This document shows, in pieces, positions 7,502-16,044 of a stretch of DNA of 44,097 nucleotides (positions within the stretch are counted from its first letter, which is position 1; each line of letters starts with the position of its first letter). Source of the stretch: Alphaproteobacteria bacterium (lineage in GTDB: Bacteria > Pseudomonadota > Alphaproteobacteria > UBA2136 > UBA6156). Under the pieces are notes generated by a model. The model was given only the letters and a program-made list of their open reading frames with translations. It searched no databases and had not been told where the DNA came from. The position numbers were made by a program, and so were the translations under genes. Where the stretch lies: contig JADCGN010000005.1 in assembly GCA_020249005.1 (NCBI GenBank), positions 1 to 44,097 on the forward strand, written 5' to 3'.

Positions 7502-8932
7502 ATGGCAAACTCTCAGCTTTTCCTGCCGGCCGACCTGATGAGCCGGCATTGCCTTGGCGTGGCGGCCACCGGGAGTGGGAAGAGTAACTTCCTGAATTTA
7601 ATTCTGAAACAGCAGATGATGCGCGGGGGCGGTGTCATTCATATCGACGGGAAGAACAACAAGGACGCGATCCGTGAGTTCTTAACGCTCGCCAAGCAGC
7701 ACAACCGCTGGCACGACGTGCGGATCATTAACATCGACGACGCGGCCCATTCCAATACTTACAATCCGTTGCTGCGCGGGGATGCCGAAGAAATCACCAC
7801 GCGGATCATGCTGCTGCTGCAGGGGGGTGGAAAGGACAGCTACTTTCGCAGCCAAGCGGGGAAGGCCGTGGGTGCGATTATCGGACTCATGCGGGATATG
7901 GGCCTGCCCTTTAACTTCAGTGATTTGAATGCGGTGTTCAGCAGCGAAAGCCTGCTGCGCTACCTGCTGAAGGAGGGACCGAAGGATACCGAAAGTTATG
8001 CGAAGTTCCGGATTTTCTTCGACCAACTGCACGAGGACGACAAACGCACCGGGATGCGGGTACTCAACACCAAGGTCTTTCAGCATACCTTTGGCGACTT
8101 AACCGGGAAAATCGCCAGCTACGACCGTGGCGAAGCTGGGCGGGTGCTCAACGCCTACAACCCAGAGGTGGACCTGCTGCGGGCCATTAAGGAAAACCAA
8201 TTGGTTTACATTGGCTTGCCGATGCTTTCCAAGGCCGAGGTGGCGAGCGACTTTGCCAAGATTCTGCTCTCTGACCTGCGCACCGCGGTGGGGCAACTGC
8301 AGAATATTCCGCCCGAAGAACGCCCTAGCCCAACTTTTTTGGTGTTGATGGACGAGTTCAGCAGTTACGCGATGTCGACCCTCGCCCCGTTGTTCGAACA
8401 GGCCCGCAGCGCCAATATCAGCCTGTTTCCGTTCATTCAGACGATTAGTTCGCTGTCCGACAAAGACCGCGGCCTGAGCCAAGACTTTGCCTATAAGATT
8501 TTGGGGAACACGCTGAGCAAGATCAGCTTTGGTTTGAAAGACCCCGAAAGCGCGGAAATGATGAGCAAAATGGCGGGGCAAGCGCTCAAAGAGTTCGTCA
8601 GCCAGAGCTACAGCGAAAATCTGGGCTTTGCCAGCGGTGACCAGGATGCTAGCATGCTGCTGACCACCAACCGCGGCCGGGGGTACAGCAAGAGCACGCG
8701 GGTGGAATATGATGCCGTGGCTCGCCCGGAGGATTTCACCAACCTTAAGACTGGGGAGGCCATCTATATGGGCCCCAGCGGGGTGATGAGGCTGAAGGTG
8801 CCGTTTGTGAAGCTGAAGAAAGACGGTGACGCGCTGGATTTTCCCCGCTTCCGCATGCCCCTGGTGCCGGGCATTGGCTTGGCCGAAAAATACGGGCAAT
8901 TCGCCGTCGGTAGCCCAGAACGGAGAGGGTAA
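7502..8932 (+). CDS. TraD/VirD4-type coupling ATPase lacking its membrane anchor
   Basis: 476 residues. Walker A GVAATGSGKS is at residues 19-28, almost at the N-terminus; a helical all-alpha region follows (about 95-200), then Walker B FLVLMDEFSS with Asp284-Glu285, and the TraM-recognition type C-terminal part (FEQARSANISLFPFIQTISSL, then SKISFGLKDPESAEMMSKMAG). This is the hexameric motor that delivers DNA or protein to a type IV secretion channel. Normal coupling proteins start with about 100 residues holding two membrane helices. Here the frame is closed by TGA at 7484-7486, 16 bases before the ATG, and the upstream gene is a two-helix protein in another frame. Confidence 0.88.
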   Translation: MANSQLFLPADLMSRHCLGVAATGSGKSNFLNLILKQQMMRGGGVIHIDGKNNKDAIREFLTLAKQHNRWHDVRIINIDDAAHSNTYNPLLRGDAEEITTRIMLLLQGGGKDSYFRSQAGKAVGAIIGLMRDMGLPFNFSDLNAVFSSESLLRYLLKEGPKDTESYAKFRIFFDQLHEDDKRTGMRVLNTKVFQHTFGDLTGKIASYDRGEAGRVLNAYNPEVDLLRAIKENQLVYIGLPMLSKAEVASDFAKILLSDLRTAVGQLQNIPPEERPSPTFLVLMDEFSSYAMSTLAPLFEQARSANISLFPFIQTISSLSDKDRGLSQDFAYKILGNTLSKISFGLKDPESAEMMSKMAGQALKEFVSQSYSENLGFASGDQDASMLLTTNRGRGYSKSTRVEYDAVARPEDFTNLKTGEAIYMGPSGVMRLKVPFVKLKKDGDALDFPRFRMPLVPGIGLAEKYGQFAVGSPERRG

Positions 8933-8935
8933 TCA

Positions 8936-9226
8936 ATGTCTTGGATTGAGCGCTTGGCCCATTTTTATGTGAATGTGGTGGAACCGATCGCCCAAGTGCT
9001 GTTGGTGCTGATTGTGGTAATCTTGCTGCTTGGGATTATTAACTTTATTCGCGATCCAAAGGCCAAGGAAAATCTGATTAAAACCCTCATTAACTTGATT
9101 ATGAAGACCCTTAAGCTGAGTTTGGTCACGTTGGGCGCGTTGTTGAAAGGAACCTTGGAATTGTTGCAAAAATCCATCAAGGTTATTTTTGCAGCATTTC
9201 GTGACTTCTTTAGCTCGAAAATCTGA
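8936..9226 (+). CDS. Small membrane protein after the coupling ATPase
   Basis: 96 residues; the ATG lies three bases after the ATPase stop codon, so the two are probably translated together. One strongly hydrophobic helix (about residues 15-37, VEPIAQVLLVLIVVILLLG) is followed by two amphipathic, Lys/Leu-rich stretches (NLIKTLINLIMKTLKLSLV and LLQKSIKVIFAAFRDFF) with regular heptad-like spacing. Composition (Leu/Ile/Lys, few charged acids) would suit a membrane-lying helix. No family recognised. The place in the block suggests an accessory of the ATPase or channel. Confidence 0.65.
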   Translation: MSWIERLAHFYVNVVEPIAQVLLVLIVVILLLGIINFIRDPKAKENLIKTLINLIMKTLKLSLVTLGALLKGTLELLQKSIKVIFAAFRDFFSSKI

Positions 9227-9280
9227 TTGCAGCCGCCTTGAACTCTGTTAGCATGCCCTTACCAAGAAGAGGGGCAGGCG

Positions 9281-10276
9281 ATGGGCCAGGCATTCCAAAA
9301 CAATGAGAAAAACCCAGCTGGGGCAGCGCGGTTGCCTTGGCTTCCCGCATTGGCAGGTGTGGCATTCCTGGCAGCTTGCCAGCCGATGTTGGGGCGGGCA
9401 CCGGGCCAGCCGGTGGTGCAGGCGGCTTATCAGGCTGAAGACACCAGCCTGAACGCGCTGCAGCCAGCGGCCGGCCCGCAGCAGTCTCAGGCGGCCTACC
9501 CCCAACCGATGCCCCAGGCCTATGCCCCCATGCCTTATCAAGCGGGCTACCCCATGTATCCCACCAATGCGTTGAGCACGTTGGAAGGCAACCAGCAGGC
9601 CCTGCAGCAGCGCTTGGAGCGGATTGAACAGGCCTTGCTCCGGCTCGACAAACGCATGCAGCTGGTGGAACGCAATGAACTGGGCCGGATGAGTGGCGCC
9701 AACCCGGCCAGTGTGCCCACCACGCCTGACGTGCTTGGCCAAGCCCCGACGGCCATCCCGTTGGCACAAACGGTGCGGCAGGCCATGCGGGAAGACTGGG
9801 GCAGCGATATTCTGCCCCCCAGCCTGGCCGCCGGCGTGGCGCAGGCGCCCGAAGCGCCGCCCTATGCCGCCGGCTTTGCCCCCGTGAGCCAAGTTGATAC
9901 CACCATCCGCAGCACACTGCAGGCGGCGCCCAACCGGCTCCCTTCATTGGCCGACCAAACCCCGGCGGCAGCCGGGCGGATTCCGCAAAGCGCCGGCAAC
10001 ATGGCGGTCTGGACGGTACGCTACGAGCCGAGCAAGGTTTGGCCCGACCGTAGCCAACTGGCGGCCAGCCGCGGCGTGGTGGAGCTGTTGCGGAACTCGC
10101 AAACCGTCACCTTGGTGGCGCGCGGCCCCAATCCTACCCGGCCGGAATTCCAGGAACGCGTGCGGGCGCTCTCCCGCTATTTATCGAAGGTGGCGGCGCT
10201 GGAAACGGTGCCGATCAGTACCTTGGCCACACCGCAGCTGGATGCCGATACCATTGAAGTGCTGGCCACGCCCTAA
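9281..10276 (+). CDS. Lipoprotein with coiled coil, T4SS-like block
   Basis: 331 residues. Long basic N-region, hydrophobic core and lipobox LAAC (Cys33), so an outer- or inner-membrane lipoprotein after processing. A Pro/Gln/Tyr-rich linker (about 60-95) leads to a predicted coiled coil (TLEGNQQALQQRLERIEQAL to about residue 128) and, after another low-complexity linker, a compact C-terminal domain (about 245-331) with WTVRYEPSKVW and alternating strands and helices. The shape resembles OmpA- or DotD-like C-terminal modules of secretion lipoproteins, but no homology can be claimed by eye. RBS AGAGGGG precedes ATG 9281. Confidence 0.65.
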   Translation: MGQAFQNNEKNPAGAARLPWLPALAGVAFLAACQPMLGRAPGQPVVQAAYQAEDTSLNALQPAAGPQQSQAAYPQPMPQAYAPMPYQAGYPMYPTNALSTLEGNQQALQQRLERIEQALLRLDKRMQLVERNELGRMSGANPASVPTTPDVLGQAPTAIPLAQTVRQAMREDWGSDILPPSLAAGVAQAPEAPPYAAGFAPVSQVDTTIRSTLQAAPNRLPSLADQTPAAAGRIPQSAGNMAVWTVRYEPSKVWPDRSQLAASRGVVELLRNSQTVTLVARGPNPTRPEFQERVRALSRYLSKVAALETVPISTLATPQLDADTIEVLATP

Positions 10277-10455
10277 CGGGCCTTAACGGGCGAAAGAATA
10301 ATCGTGCTGGAGTTGGTGGCAGCCCCTTGTGGGAACGCCATGGCTGGCCCTAAGGTAGGATCTGTTGCAGCTGGTTAGCTGTGGCGACTCTGGAACGGTG
10401 AGGCGTGCGTGTCTTCCCGTTCAAAGTGCGTAATAACAATGGAGCACCTACCCCC

Positions 10456-11097
10456 ATGAGCGATGGCCAATTCCCCTCAGCCAACCCCGCCGCCCCCCAA
10501 TCCCCCATTTCCGCCGGGAACGAAAGCAGCTTTGAAGCCGCCCTTGGCGCCGTGTTGAACAAGTATATGAACAAGGGCAATCCGCAGTTTCGGGCCCGTT
10601 TGCTGAACCAGATGGTGCAGCTGGCGCGTCACGGCAACTTTGCCGAGACCTTCATCCGTACCACGCCGGAAGGCACCGACATGGTGAACTTTGCCCGCCT
10701 GTGGGAGTACGTGCTGGTGCAGGCCGACCGCGGCACCCGTGGCTATGTGGCCAAAAACAGCCGCGCCGAATTTGAACTGACGCGCAAGGACTTTGAAGAT
10801 TGCGTGGAGTTTATGGTGGCCCGCCTGCAGGCCGCCAGCAAGCGCCACAAGCTGGATCTCAGCGGCACCAACTTTATTTCCCGCGTGGCCCAACGCTATG
10901 GCATTGCCGAGAAGGTACGTAAGGGCCCAGCCCAAACCCCGCCGCAGCAGCCCAAAGCCGTGGCTGCCCAACCGGCGGCGGCGCCCCAACCAGTCGCCGC
11001 GGTGCCCGCCCCAGCCATGGTGAGCGAAGAGCCCGCCGCCAAGCCCAAGCGGGTGGCCAAGCCCAAGGTTGAAATGCCGGACGTGGATGCCCTCTAA
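10456..11097 (+). CDS. Hypothetical soluble protein upstream of xseA
   Basis: 213 residues from ATG 10456 (GGAG 11 bases upstream; the frame also opens at 10405 but with no support). A short disordered start, a helical central domain (about residues 20-145, containing ALGAVLNKYMNKGNPQFRAR and an RKDFEDCVEFMVARLQ helix), then a Pro/Ala/Gln-rich tail ending in a Lys-rich AAKPKRVAKPKVEMPD stretch. No family recognised. It overlaps the start of xseA by 11 bases, so it is cotranscribed with it; whether it belongs functionally to xseA or to the upstream secretion-like block is unclear. The 179 bases before it hold no gene or convincing terminator. Confidence 0.6.
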   Translation: MSDGQFPSANPAAPQSPISAGNESSFEAALGAVLNKYMNKGNPQFRARLLNQMVQLARHGNFAETFIRTTPEGTDMVNFARLWEYVLVQADRGTRGYVAKNSRAEFELTRKDFEDCVEFMVARLQAASKRHKLDLSGTNFISRVAQRYGIAEKVRKGPAQTPPQQPKAVAAQPAAAPQPVAAVPAPAMVSEEPAAKPKRVAKPKVEMPDVDAL

Positions 11098-12274
11098 CGG
11101 GGACGTGTTGGCCGAGCCGTTGACGGTTTCGGCCGTCAGCGCCTTGGTGCGCGGGCAGGTGGAGGCCGTGGGCCCGGTTACGGTGGTGGGGGAACTTTCC
11201 GCCCCCAAAGTACACAGCAGCGGCCATTTTTATGCCGACTTGAAAGATGCCTCCAATACCCTGGCCGTGGTCGCTTGGCGCAGCACGGTGGAGCGCTGGG
11301 CCGGCATCCCGACCCACGGCCAGCTGGTGGAAGTGCGCGGCAAGCTGACGACCTACCCGGCCCGCAGCAGCTACCAATTGCAAATCACCAGCCTGCAACC
11401 GGCCGGGCAGGGGGCCTTGCTGGCCCAGCTGGAAGCTTTGAAAGCCAAGCTGCAGGCCGAAGGCCTGTTTGCCGCCGAACGCAAGCGCCCGTTGCCGTTC
11501 CTGCCCGCGCGGATTGGCATTGTCACCAGCCCCACCGGGGCGGTGATTGCCGATATGCTGGCGCGCATTCAGGCGCGCTGTCCGCGGCCGGTGTTGTTGG
11601 CGCCCACCGCGGTGCAGGGGCCGGAAGCGCCGGGCCAAATCGCGGCGGCGATTGCCGCCTTGCATGCGCTTCCCATGGAACAACGGCCCGAACTTATCAT
11701 CGTGGCCCGGGGTGGCGGCAGCTTGGAAGACCTGATGGCCTTTAACAGCGAACAGGTGGTGCGGGCGGTGGCGGCCAGCGTAATTCCGGTGATTTCCGGG
11801 GTGGGCCACGAGCCGGACGTGACGCTGTGTGATTTTGCCGCCGACGTCCGCGCCGCCACCCCCACCGCCGCCGCCGAATTGACCGTGCCGGTGCGGGCCG
11901 ATTTGTTAGCCACCTTGGCGGCCGAGCAGGCCAGTCTGCAGCGTATGGTGCAGCAACAGCTGGCCCTGCTGCACACCCGCGTAGCCACCGCCCAACGGCT
12001 GTTGCCTGAACCGACGCGCCTGTTGTTACAGGCCAATCAACGCTTAGGAGACCTGGGCCAACGGCTGCACCACAGCGGCCCACAGGCGGTGCGCCAGGCG
12101 CGCCAGGCGCTGACCCAGGCCGAGCGCGTGTTGGCCGCCCATCACCCGGAAGCGCCGCTGCAGCGTGGCTATGTTTTGCTCTGGCGCGATGGCGCGGTGC
12201 TGGCTGCCGACAGTGCACCGGGGCCCGCCGAGGTGCAATTTGCCCACGGACGCCGCCGCGCAACCTTGCATTAA
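11087..12274 (+). CDS. xseA: Exodeoxyribonuclease VII large subunit
   Basis: Large subunit of the ssDNA-specific exonuclease VII (partner XseB is not in the window). The 395-residue protein has the N-terminal OB fold (LTVSAVSALVRGQVE, then VVGELSAPKVHSSGHFYADLKD) and the catalytic core with IGIVTSPTGAVIADML, ELIIVARGGGSLEDLMAFN and ISGVGHEPDVTLCDFAADVR, then a long coiled-coil region and a short C-terminal RGYVLL segment. It is shorter than E. coli XseA (456) mainly in the coiled coil. ATG 11087 overlaps the previous gene; a TTG six codons earlier is also possible. Confidence 0.95.
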   Translation: MPSNGDVLAEPLTVSAVSALVRGQVEAVGPVTVVGELSAPKVHSSGHFYADLKDASNTLAVVAWRSTVERWAGIPTHGQLVEVRGKLTTYPARSSYQLQITSLQPAGQGALLAQLEALKAKLQAEGLFAAERKRPLPFLPARIGIVTSPTGAVIADMLARIQARCPRPVLLAPTAVQGPEAPGQIAAAIAALHALPMEQRPELIIVARGGGSLEDLMAFNSEQVVRAVAASVIPVISGVGHEPDVTLCDFAADVRAATPTAAAELTVPVRADLLATLAAEQASLQRMVQQQLALLHTRVATAQRLLPEPTRLLLQANQRLGDLGQRLHHSGPQAVRQARQALTQAERVLAAHHPEAPLQRGYVLLWRDGAVLAADSAPGPAEVQFAHGRRRATLH

Positions 12275-12300
12275 CCCCGCCGCTTCGGCACAGTGCGGCC

Positions 12301-13140
12301 ATGAAAATGGTCTGGATTTGCTTGGGGTGGGCGGCGTTGCTGCCGGGGGTGGTGGCAGCCGAAGTGAAGGTCGCGGCGCAAACCTTGCGGCAAGGGGGGT
12401 TTACCCTGCTCCAAGTACCGGTCAGCAGCACCGTGCGGCTGGGGGGGGCGGCGGTGCCTGTGGTGCCGCAGGGCGGGCAGGCCTACGCCCTGTTGGGGTT
12501 TGACCGCAAGGAAGCCGCCACGCGGTGGCTGGAAATCTGCCCCCCCGCGGCCGCTTGCACCACCCAGAAAATAACGGTGGCCAGCCGTACCTACCAAACC
12601 CAGAATGTGAGGGGCGTGGGCAAGGCCCACCGTGAGCCCGATCCTCACGCGCTGAAGCAAATGGCCGCCGATAACGCCGCCATCGCCGCCGCACGCCGCG
12701 CCACGCTGGCGGCAGCCACCCGCGGTGAGGTGGCCGGCGGCCTGGGCTTCCTGGAACGCTTCCGCCGGCCCAGCGTGGGCCCCATTACCGGGGTTTACGG
12801 CAGCGCGCGGTTGTTTGATGGGGCAGAGCGCAGCTGGCATAAGGGGGTGGATTACGCGGCCCCCACCGGCACCCCCGTGGTGGCCCCGGCAGCGGGCGTG
12901 GTGCGCTTGGCCCGCAGCACCTTCATGAGCGGGAATTTGGTGATGCTCGACCACGGCGCCAACCTGACCAGCCTGTATGCGCATCTTGATACCATGGCCG
13001 TGAAAGTTGGCCAGGTGGTGCAGGCGGGCGACCGCTTGGGCACCGTTGGTACCACCGGGCGCAGCAGCGGCCCGCACCTACATTGGGGCCTGTATGTGGG
13101 CCCTGTGGCGCTTGATCCGCAGTTCTGGGTGGCAAAATAA
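12301..13140 (+). CDS. Secreted M23 metallopeptidase (peptidoglycan endopeptidase)
   Basis: 279 residues with a signal peptide (cut after VVAA, residue 20). The N-terminal part (21-140) is a strand-rich module with two cysteines (80, 86) and a helical linker. The LytM/M23 domain follows from about residue 160: zinc ligands His180 and Asp184 (SWHKGVDYA), catalytic His228 (YAHLD) and the HLHW motif (His259, His261). It likely cuts peptide cross-links in the cell wall; all catalytic positions are present, so it should be active rather than a regulatory LytM. It starts 26 bases after xseA and may share its transcript. Confidence 0.9.
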   Translation: MKMVWICLGWAALLPGVVAAEVKVAAQTLRQGGFTLLQVPVSSTVRLGGAAVPVVPQGGQAYALLGFDRKEAATRWLEICPPAAACTTQKITVASRTYQTQNVRGVGKAHREPDPHALKQMAADNAAIAAARRATLAAATRGEVAGGLGFLERFRRPSVGPITGVYGSARLFDGAERSWHKGVDYAAPTGTPVVAPAAGVVRLARSTFMSGNLVMLDHGANLTSLYAHLDTMAVKVGQVVQAGDRLGTVGTTGRSSGPHLHWGLYVGPVALDPQFWVAK

Positions 13141-13194
13141 GCGGCCCCGGCCGGGGTGGTTGCAGCGGCTGGCCCAACGCCCTACGCTGAAGCC

Positions 13195-13614
13195 ATGATC
13201 AAGTGGACCCTCGCGCTGCTGACCGCCGCCCTGGTGCTGGCGCTGACCGCGAATTTCTTTGCCAACGGCGGCGCGGGCTTTGGCTTGCCGATTCACCCGT
13301 ACGTCTATTACACCGTCGGCGGTTTGGCCCTGGCGATTCCGGCCTTTTGGGCCGCGGCACACCTGTGCATGGGGGCGGTGATGGGGATTACCGGCGGCGG
13401 CTTGAAGGAAGGCTTGAAATTGGGCCTGATGCTCGGGGTTGGGATGGCGCTGGGCCGCAGCTGGCTGAATGTGGCCGCGGTGGGCGCCGGAATCTTGGCC
13501 GGGCAGGGGCCACTGCTGTGGGCGATCATCGCCTTGGGCCTATCCGCACTATTGTTTGCGCTGAACTGGGCGATTGATTACTTCTGGCATCACCACGAAG
13601 GCCCCGCCGCTTAA
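13195..13614 (+). CDS. Small four-helix membrane protein
   Basis: 139 residues from ATG 13195 (a GTG start at 13156 would add a non-hydrophobic tail and is rejected). About four hydrophobic segments: residues 4-22, 35-60, 75-95 and 105-128, ending in a His-rich WHHHEG. The section MGITGGGLKEGLKLGLMLGV then WLNV resembles by eye the C-terminal half of the membrane protein at 16674-17288 (GGLVEGTKLGALILLPVA then LLNV), so the two may share a module. No family name recognised. It converges on lpxK, with 29 bases between them and no clear terminator. Confidence 0.65.
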   Translation: MIKWTLALLTAALVLALTANFFANGGAGFGLPIHPYVYYTVGGLALAIPAFWAAAHLCMGAVMGITGGGLKEGLKLGLMLGVGMALGRSWLNVAAVGAGILAGQGPLLWAIIALGLSALLFALNWAIDYFWHHHEGPAA

Positions 13615-13643
13615 ATGCGCATCAACAGGCGGTGAACGGCCGT

Positions 13644-14657
13644 TCAACGGCCGAGCTTGACGGCCAGCCCGGCGAGTAAACTGGGCCAGTCCGCCCCGCT
13701 GACCGTGGTTTCCACCACCTGCGCAAAGCCTTGGGGAAGCTTGGCTGCATCCTTGCTGGTGGTGGCCAGCCGTGCATGTTGGGCCTGGGCTTCGCGTTGC
13801 AGGGCGGCCAGCTGGGCCGGGCGGTAGCGTACATGGTCGGGCAGCGCCACCGTGGTGGCGAGCGTCAGCCCCGCTTGGCGGAGACTGCTGAAGAATTTTT
13901 CGGGGTGCCCCAACCCCGCAAACGCCACCACCGGATGACCCTGCAGCGGGGCTAGGCTGGCGGCGGTGGGCTGCACCTGCACGCGGTAGGCCACCAGGCC
14001 GTAGTAGGGCAAGGCTTGGCCGGGCGGGGTGGGGGGTTCGTTCAGCACCACCGCCCAGCTGGCGCGCGTCCGCCCGGCCAACGGCTCACGCAGCGGCCCG
14101 GCGGGCAGGCACAGGCCATTGCCGAAAGGCTGCGGTTGGTGCTGTCCGGCCGGGGGGTGGCCGTTCAGCACCAGCAAATCAGCATCCCGCGCCACGTCGC
14201 GCCGTTGGAAGCCGTCATCCAGAATGATGAGCCCCGCACCGGCCGCTTCGGCCCGCCGCACCACGCTGGGGCGGTGCCGCCCCACCCACACCTGCACCCC
14301 CCGCGGCAGGGCGCGGAACAGTGCCAGCGCCTCATCGCCCACCTGAGCGGCGGTGTGTTGAAAGGTGACTTGCAGCGGATCATGCGCCTCATGCCCGCCG
14401 TAGCCGCGCAGCACCACCGCCACCTGCAGGCCTTGTGTGGCATAGTGCTGGGCCAAGGCCTGCACCAGCGGGGTTTTGCCGCTGCCGCCCACCGTGAGAT
14501 TGCCAACCGAGATGACGGGCACCGCCGCGTAATACGCACGCTTGGCGCGCCACGCCCCATGCCGGACCGCCACCGCGCCATAGAGCGCCGCCAGCGGCCA
14601 CAGCAGGGCGGCGGGCAAGGTGAGGTGGGGTTGCCACCAGAAGGCCGGGCTTTTCAT
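13644..14657 (-). CDS. lpxK: Tetraacyldisaccharide 4'-kinase
   Basis: Adds the 4'-phosphate to the lipid A disaccharide (lipid IV-A formation) at the inner membrane. The 337-residue protein has an N-terminal membrane helix (about 13-32), the Walker A GNLTVGGSGKTPLV (residues 52-65), LRGYGG, and LIILDDGFQRRDVARDADLL, the LpxK Walker B/active-site stretch. ATG 14657 is used; an upstream TTG at 14678 adds seven residues with no support. It is the last gene of the minus-strand envelope operon, downstream of waaA. Confidence 0.95.
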   Translation of the reverse strand: MKSPAFWWQPHLTLPAALLWPLAALYGAVAVRHGAWRAKRAYYAAVPVISVGNLTVGGSGKTPLVQALAQHYATQGLQVAVVLRGYGGHEAHDPLQVTFQHTAAQVGDEALALFRALPRGVQVWVGRHRPSVVRRAEAAGAGLIILDDGFQRRDVARDADLLVLNGHPPAGQHQPQPFGNGLCLPAGPLREPLAGRTRASWAVVLNEPPTPPGQALPYYGLVAYRVQVQPTAASLAPLQGHPVVAFAGLGHPEKFFSSLRQAGLTLATTVALPDHVRYRPAQLAALQREAQAQHARLATTSKDAAKLPQGFAQVVETTVSGADWPSLLAGLAVKLGR

Positions 14658-14722
14658 GGTGTTATTTTCTTGCGCCAATTAAGCCAAAGAAACCCAGCCG
14701 GGGCAAGCAAAACCAACGGGCC

Positions 14723-16012
14723 TTACAGCCGGGGGGCAGGGGGCAACTGCGCCAACACCACCGCGGCGGCCAGGGTGCTGCTGCCGCCAAAAGTGGGCAT
14801 TTCCTGGAGCAGTTTGGCGCTTTGGGCCGTGCGGGCGGCGGGGTCGGTCAGCCACTGTTTAAGGGTGTTGAAAATCGCCTGATCGGATTTTTCCTGCACC
14901 AACAGCCCGCGCTGCAACAGCGCGGGCACCATGTCCATAAAGTTGAACATATGCGGCCCGCACAGGGTGGGAATGCCCAGTTTCAGGGGTTCCAGCGGGT
15001 TATGCCCGCCAATTCGCTCCAGGCTGCCGCCGATGATGGCGCAGCTGGCCAGGCGGTACCACAGTCCCAGTTCGCCCAAGGTGTCGGCCACGTAAATCTC
15101 GGTATGGCGCGGGCCGCCCAGCGTGGGCATTTCGCCCAGGCCGCGGCGCTTCACCGCCTTGGTGGCCCGCAAGGCCGCATTGGCGGCTTGGGTGCCGCGG
15201 TGCGGGTGGCGGGGCACGATCACGGTCAGCAGGTCGGGCACGGCGTCCACCAGCTGGCGGTGCAGGTCGGCCACCCGTTCTTCTTCCCCGGCATGGGTGC
15301 TGGCGGCCACCAGTACCGGGCGGCCCTGCAGCACGGTGCGGAACTTTTCAATCAGCGCGTCATCAACCGGCAGGGGTTGGGCGTCGAACTTTAAGTTGCC
15401 GCCCACCTGCACGTTGGTGGCGCCTAGGGCTTTAAGCCGCTTGGCGTCTTCCTCCCGCTGGGCCAGCACCGCCACAAAATGCTTCAGCAGCGGCCGGAAG
15501 AACCATGTGAACTTACGGTATTTGGGCCAGCTGCGGTCGGAAATGCGGCCGTTCAGCAGCACGGGTTTGGGGGCCCGCACCAGCAGCTCGGGCCAGAATT
15601 CGCTTTCCATGATCACGCTGGCATCGGGCCGCCAGTGGGCAAAGAAGCCTTCCGCTGCGCGGGCCGTGTCAATCGGCGCATACTGCATCAGGGCTTGGCC
15701 GCTGCCCGGGAGGCCAGGGGCGCGGCGCTCCAGCATCTTACGGCCAGTGGCGGTGCCGGTGGTCAGCAGCAGGTGCAGCTCGGGCCGGGCTTCGCGGATT
15801 TTCTGTATCACCGGCAAGTGGCTGACCACTTCACCCACGCTGGCGCCGTGCACCCACAGCAACGGCCCAGCGGGGCGGGGGGCTTCGGGTTGGCCCAGGC
15901 GTTCATGGAACAGGTCGCGGTCCTCACGGCCGCGCAGCACCCGCACCAGCATCACCACAAAGATGACGGGGGCAAGGAGCCATTTGAGCAGGCGGTACAG
16001 AGTCAGGGCCAT
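14723..16012 (-). CDS. waaA: 3-deoxy-D-manno-octulosonic acid (Kdo) transferase
   Basis: Transfers Kdo from CMP-Kdo to lipid A precursor. 429 residues with an N-terminal membrane anchor (about residues 5-26), catalytic Glu61 in WVHGASVGE, the VIMESEFWPELL segment, and the donor-binding C-terminal part (VIVPRHPHRG, then GGSLERIGGHNPLEP). The frame continues 68 codons further upstream but the homology starts at MALTLYRLLKW, so ATG 16012 is chosen; AAAGGCG lies upstream. Its donor is made by the kdsB product encoded at 22173. Confidence 0.95.
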   Translation of the reverse strand: MALTLYRLLKWLLAPVIFVVMLVRVLRGREDRDLFHERLGQPEAPRPAGPLLWVHGASVGEVVSHLPVIQKIREARPELHLLLTTGTATGRKMLERRAPGLPGSGQALMQYAPIDTARAAEGFFAHWRPDASVIMESEFWPELLVRAPKPVLLNGRISDRSWPKYRKFTWFFRPLLKHFVAVLAQREEDAKRLKALGATNVQVGGNLKFDAQPLPVDDALIEKFRTVLQGRPVLVAASTHAGEEERVADLHRQLVDAVPDLLTVIVPRHPHRGTQAANAALRATKAVKRRGLGEMPTLGGPRHTEIYVADTLGELGLWYRLASCAIIGGSLERIGGHNPLEPLKLGIPTLCGPHMFNFMDMVPALLQRGLLVQEKSDQAIFNTLKQWLTDPAARTAQSAKLLQEMPTFGGSSTLAAAVVLAQLPPAPRL

Positions 16013-16044
16013 GGGTGGAAATTTCGCCTTTGGTTGTAGGCGAT

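Noticed and set aside
9210..9947. 245-codon frame antisense to the lipoprotein gene
   Set aside because: Pro/Ala/Gly/Arg/Trp-rich translation typical of a shadow frame; the lipoprotein has a lipobox and RBS.
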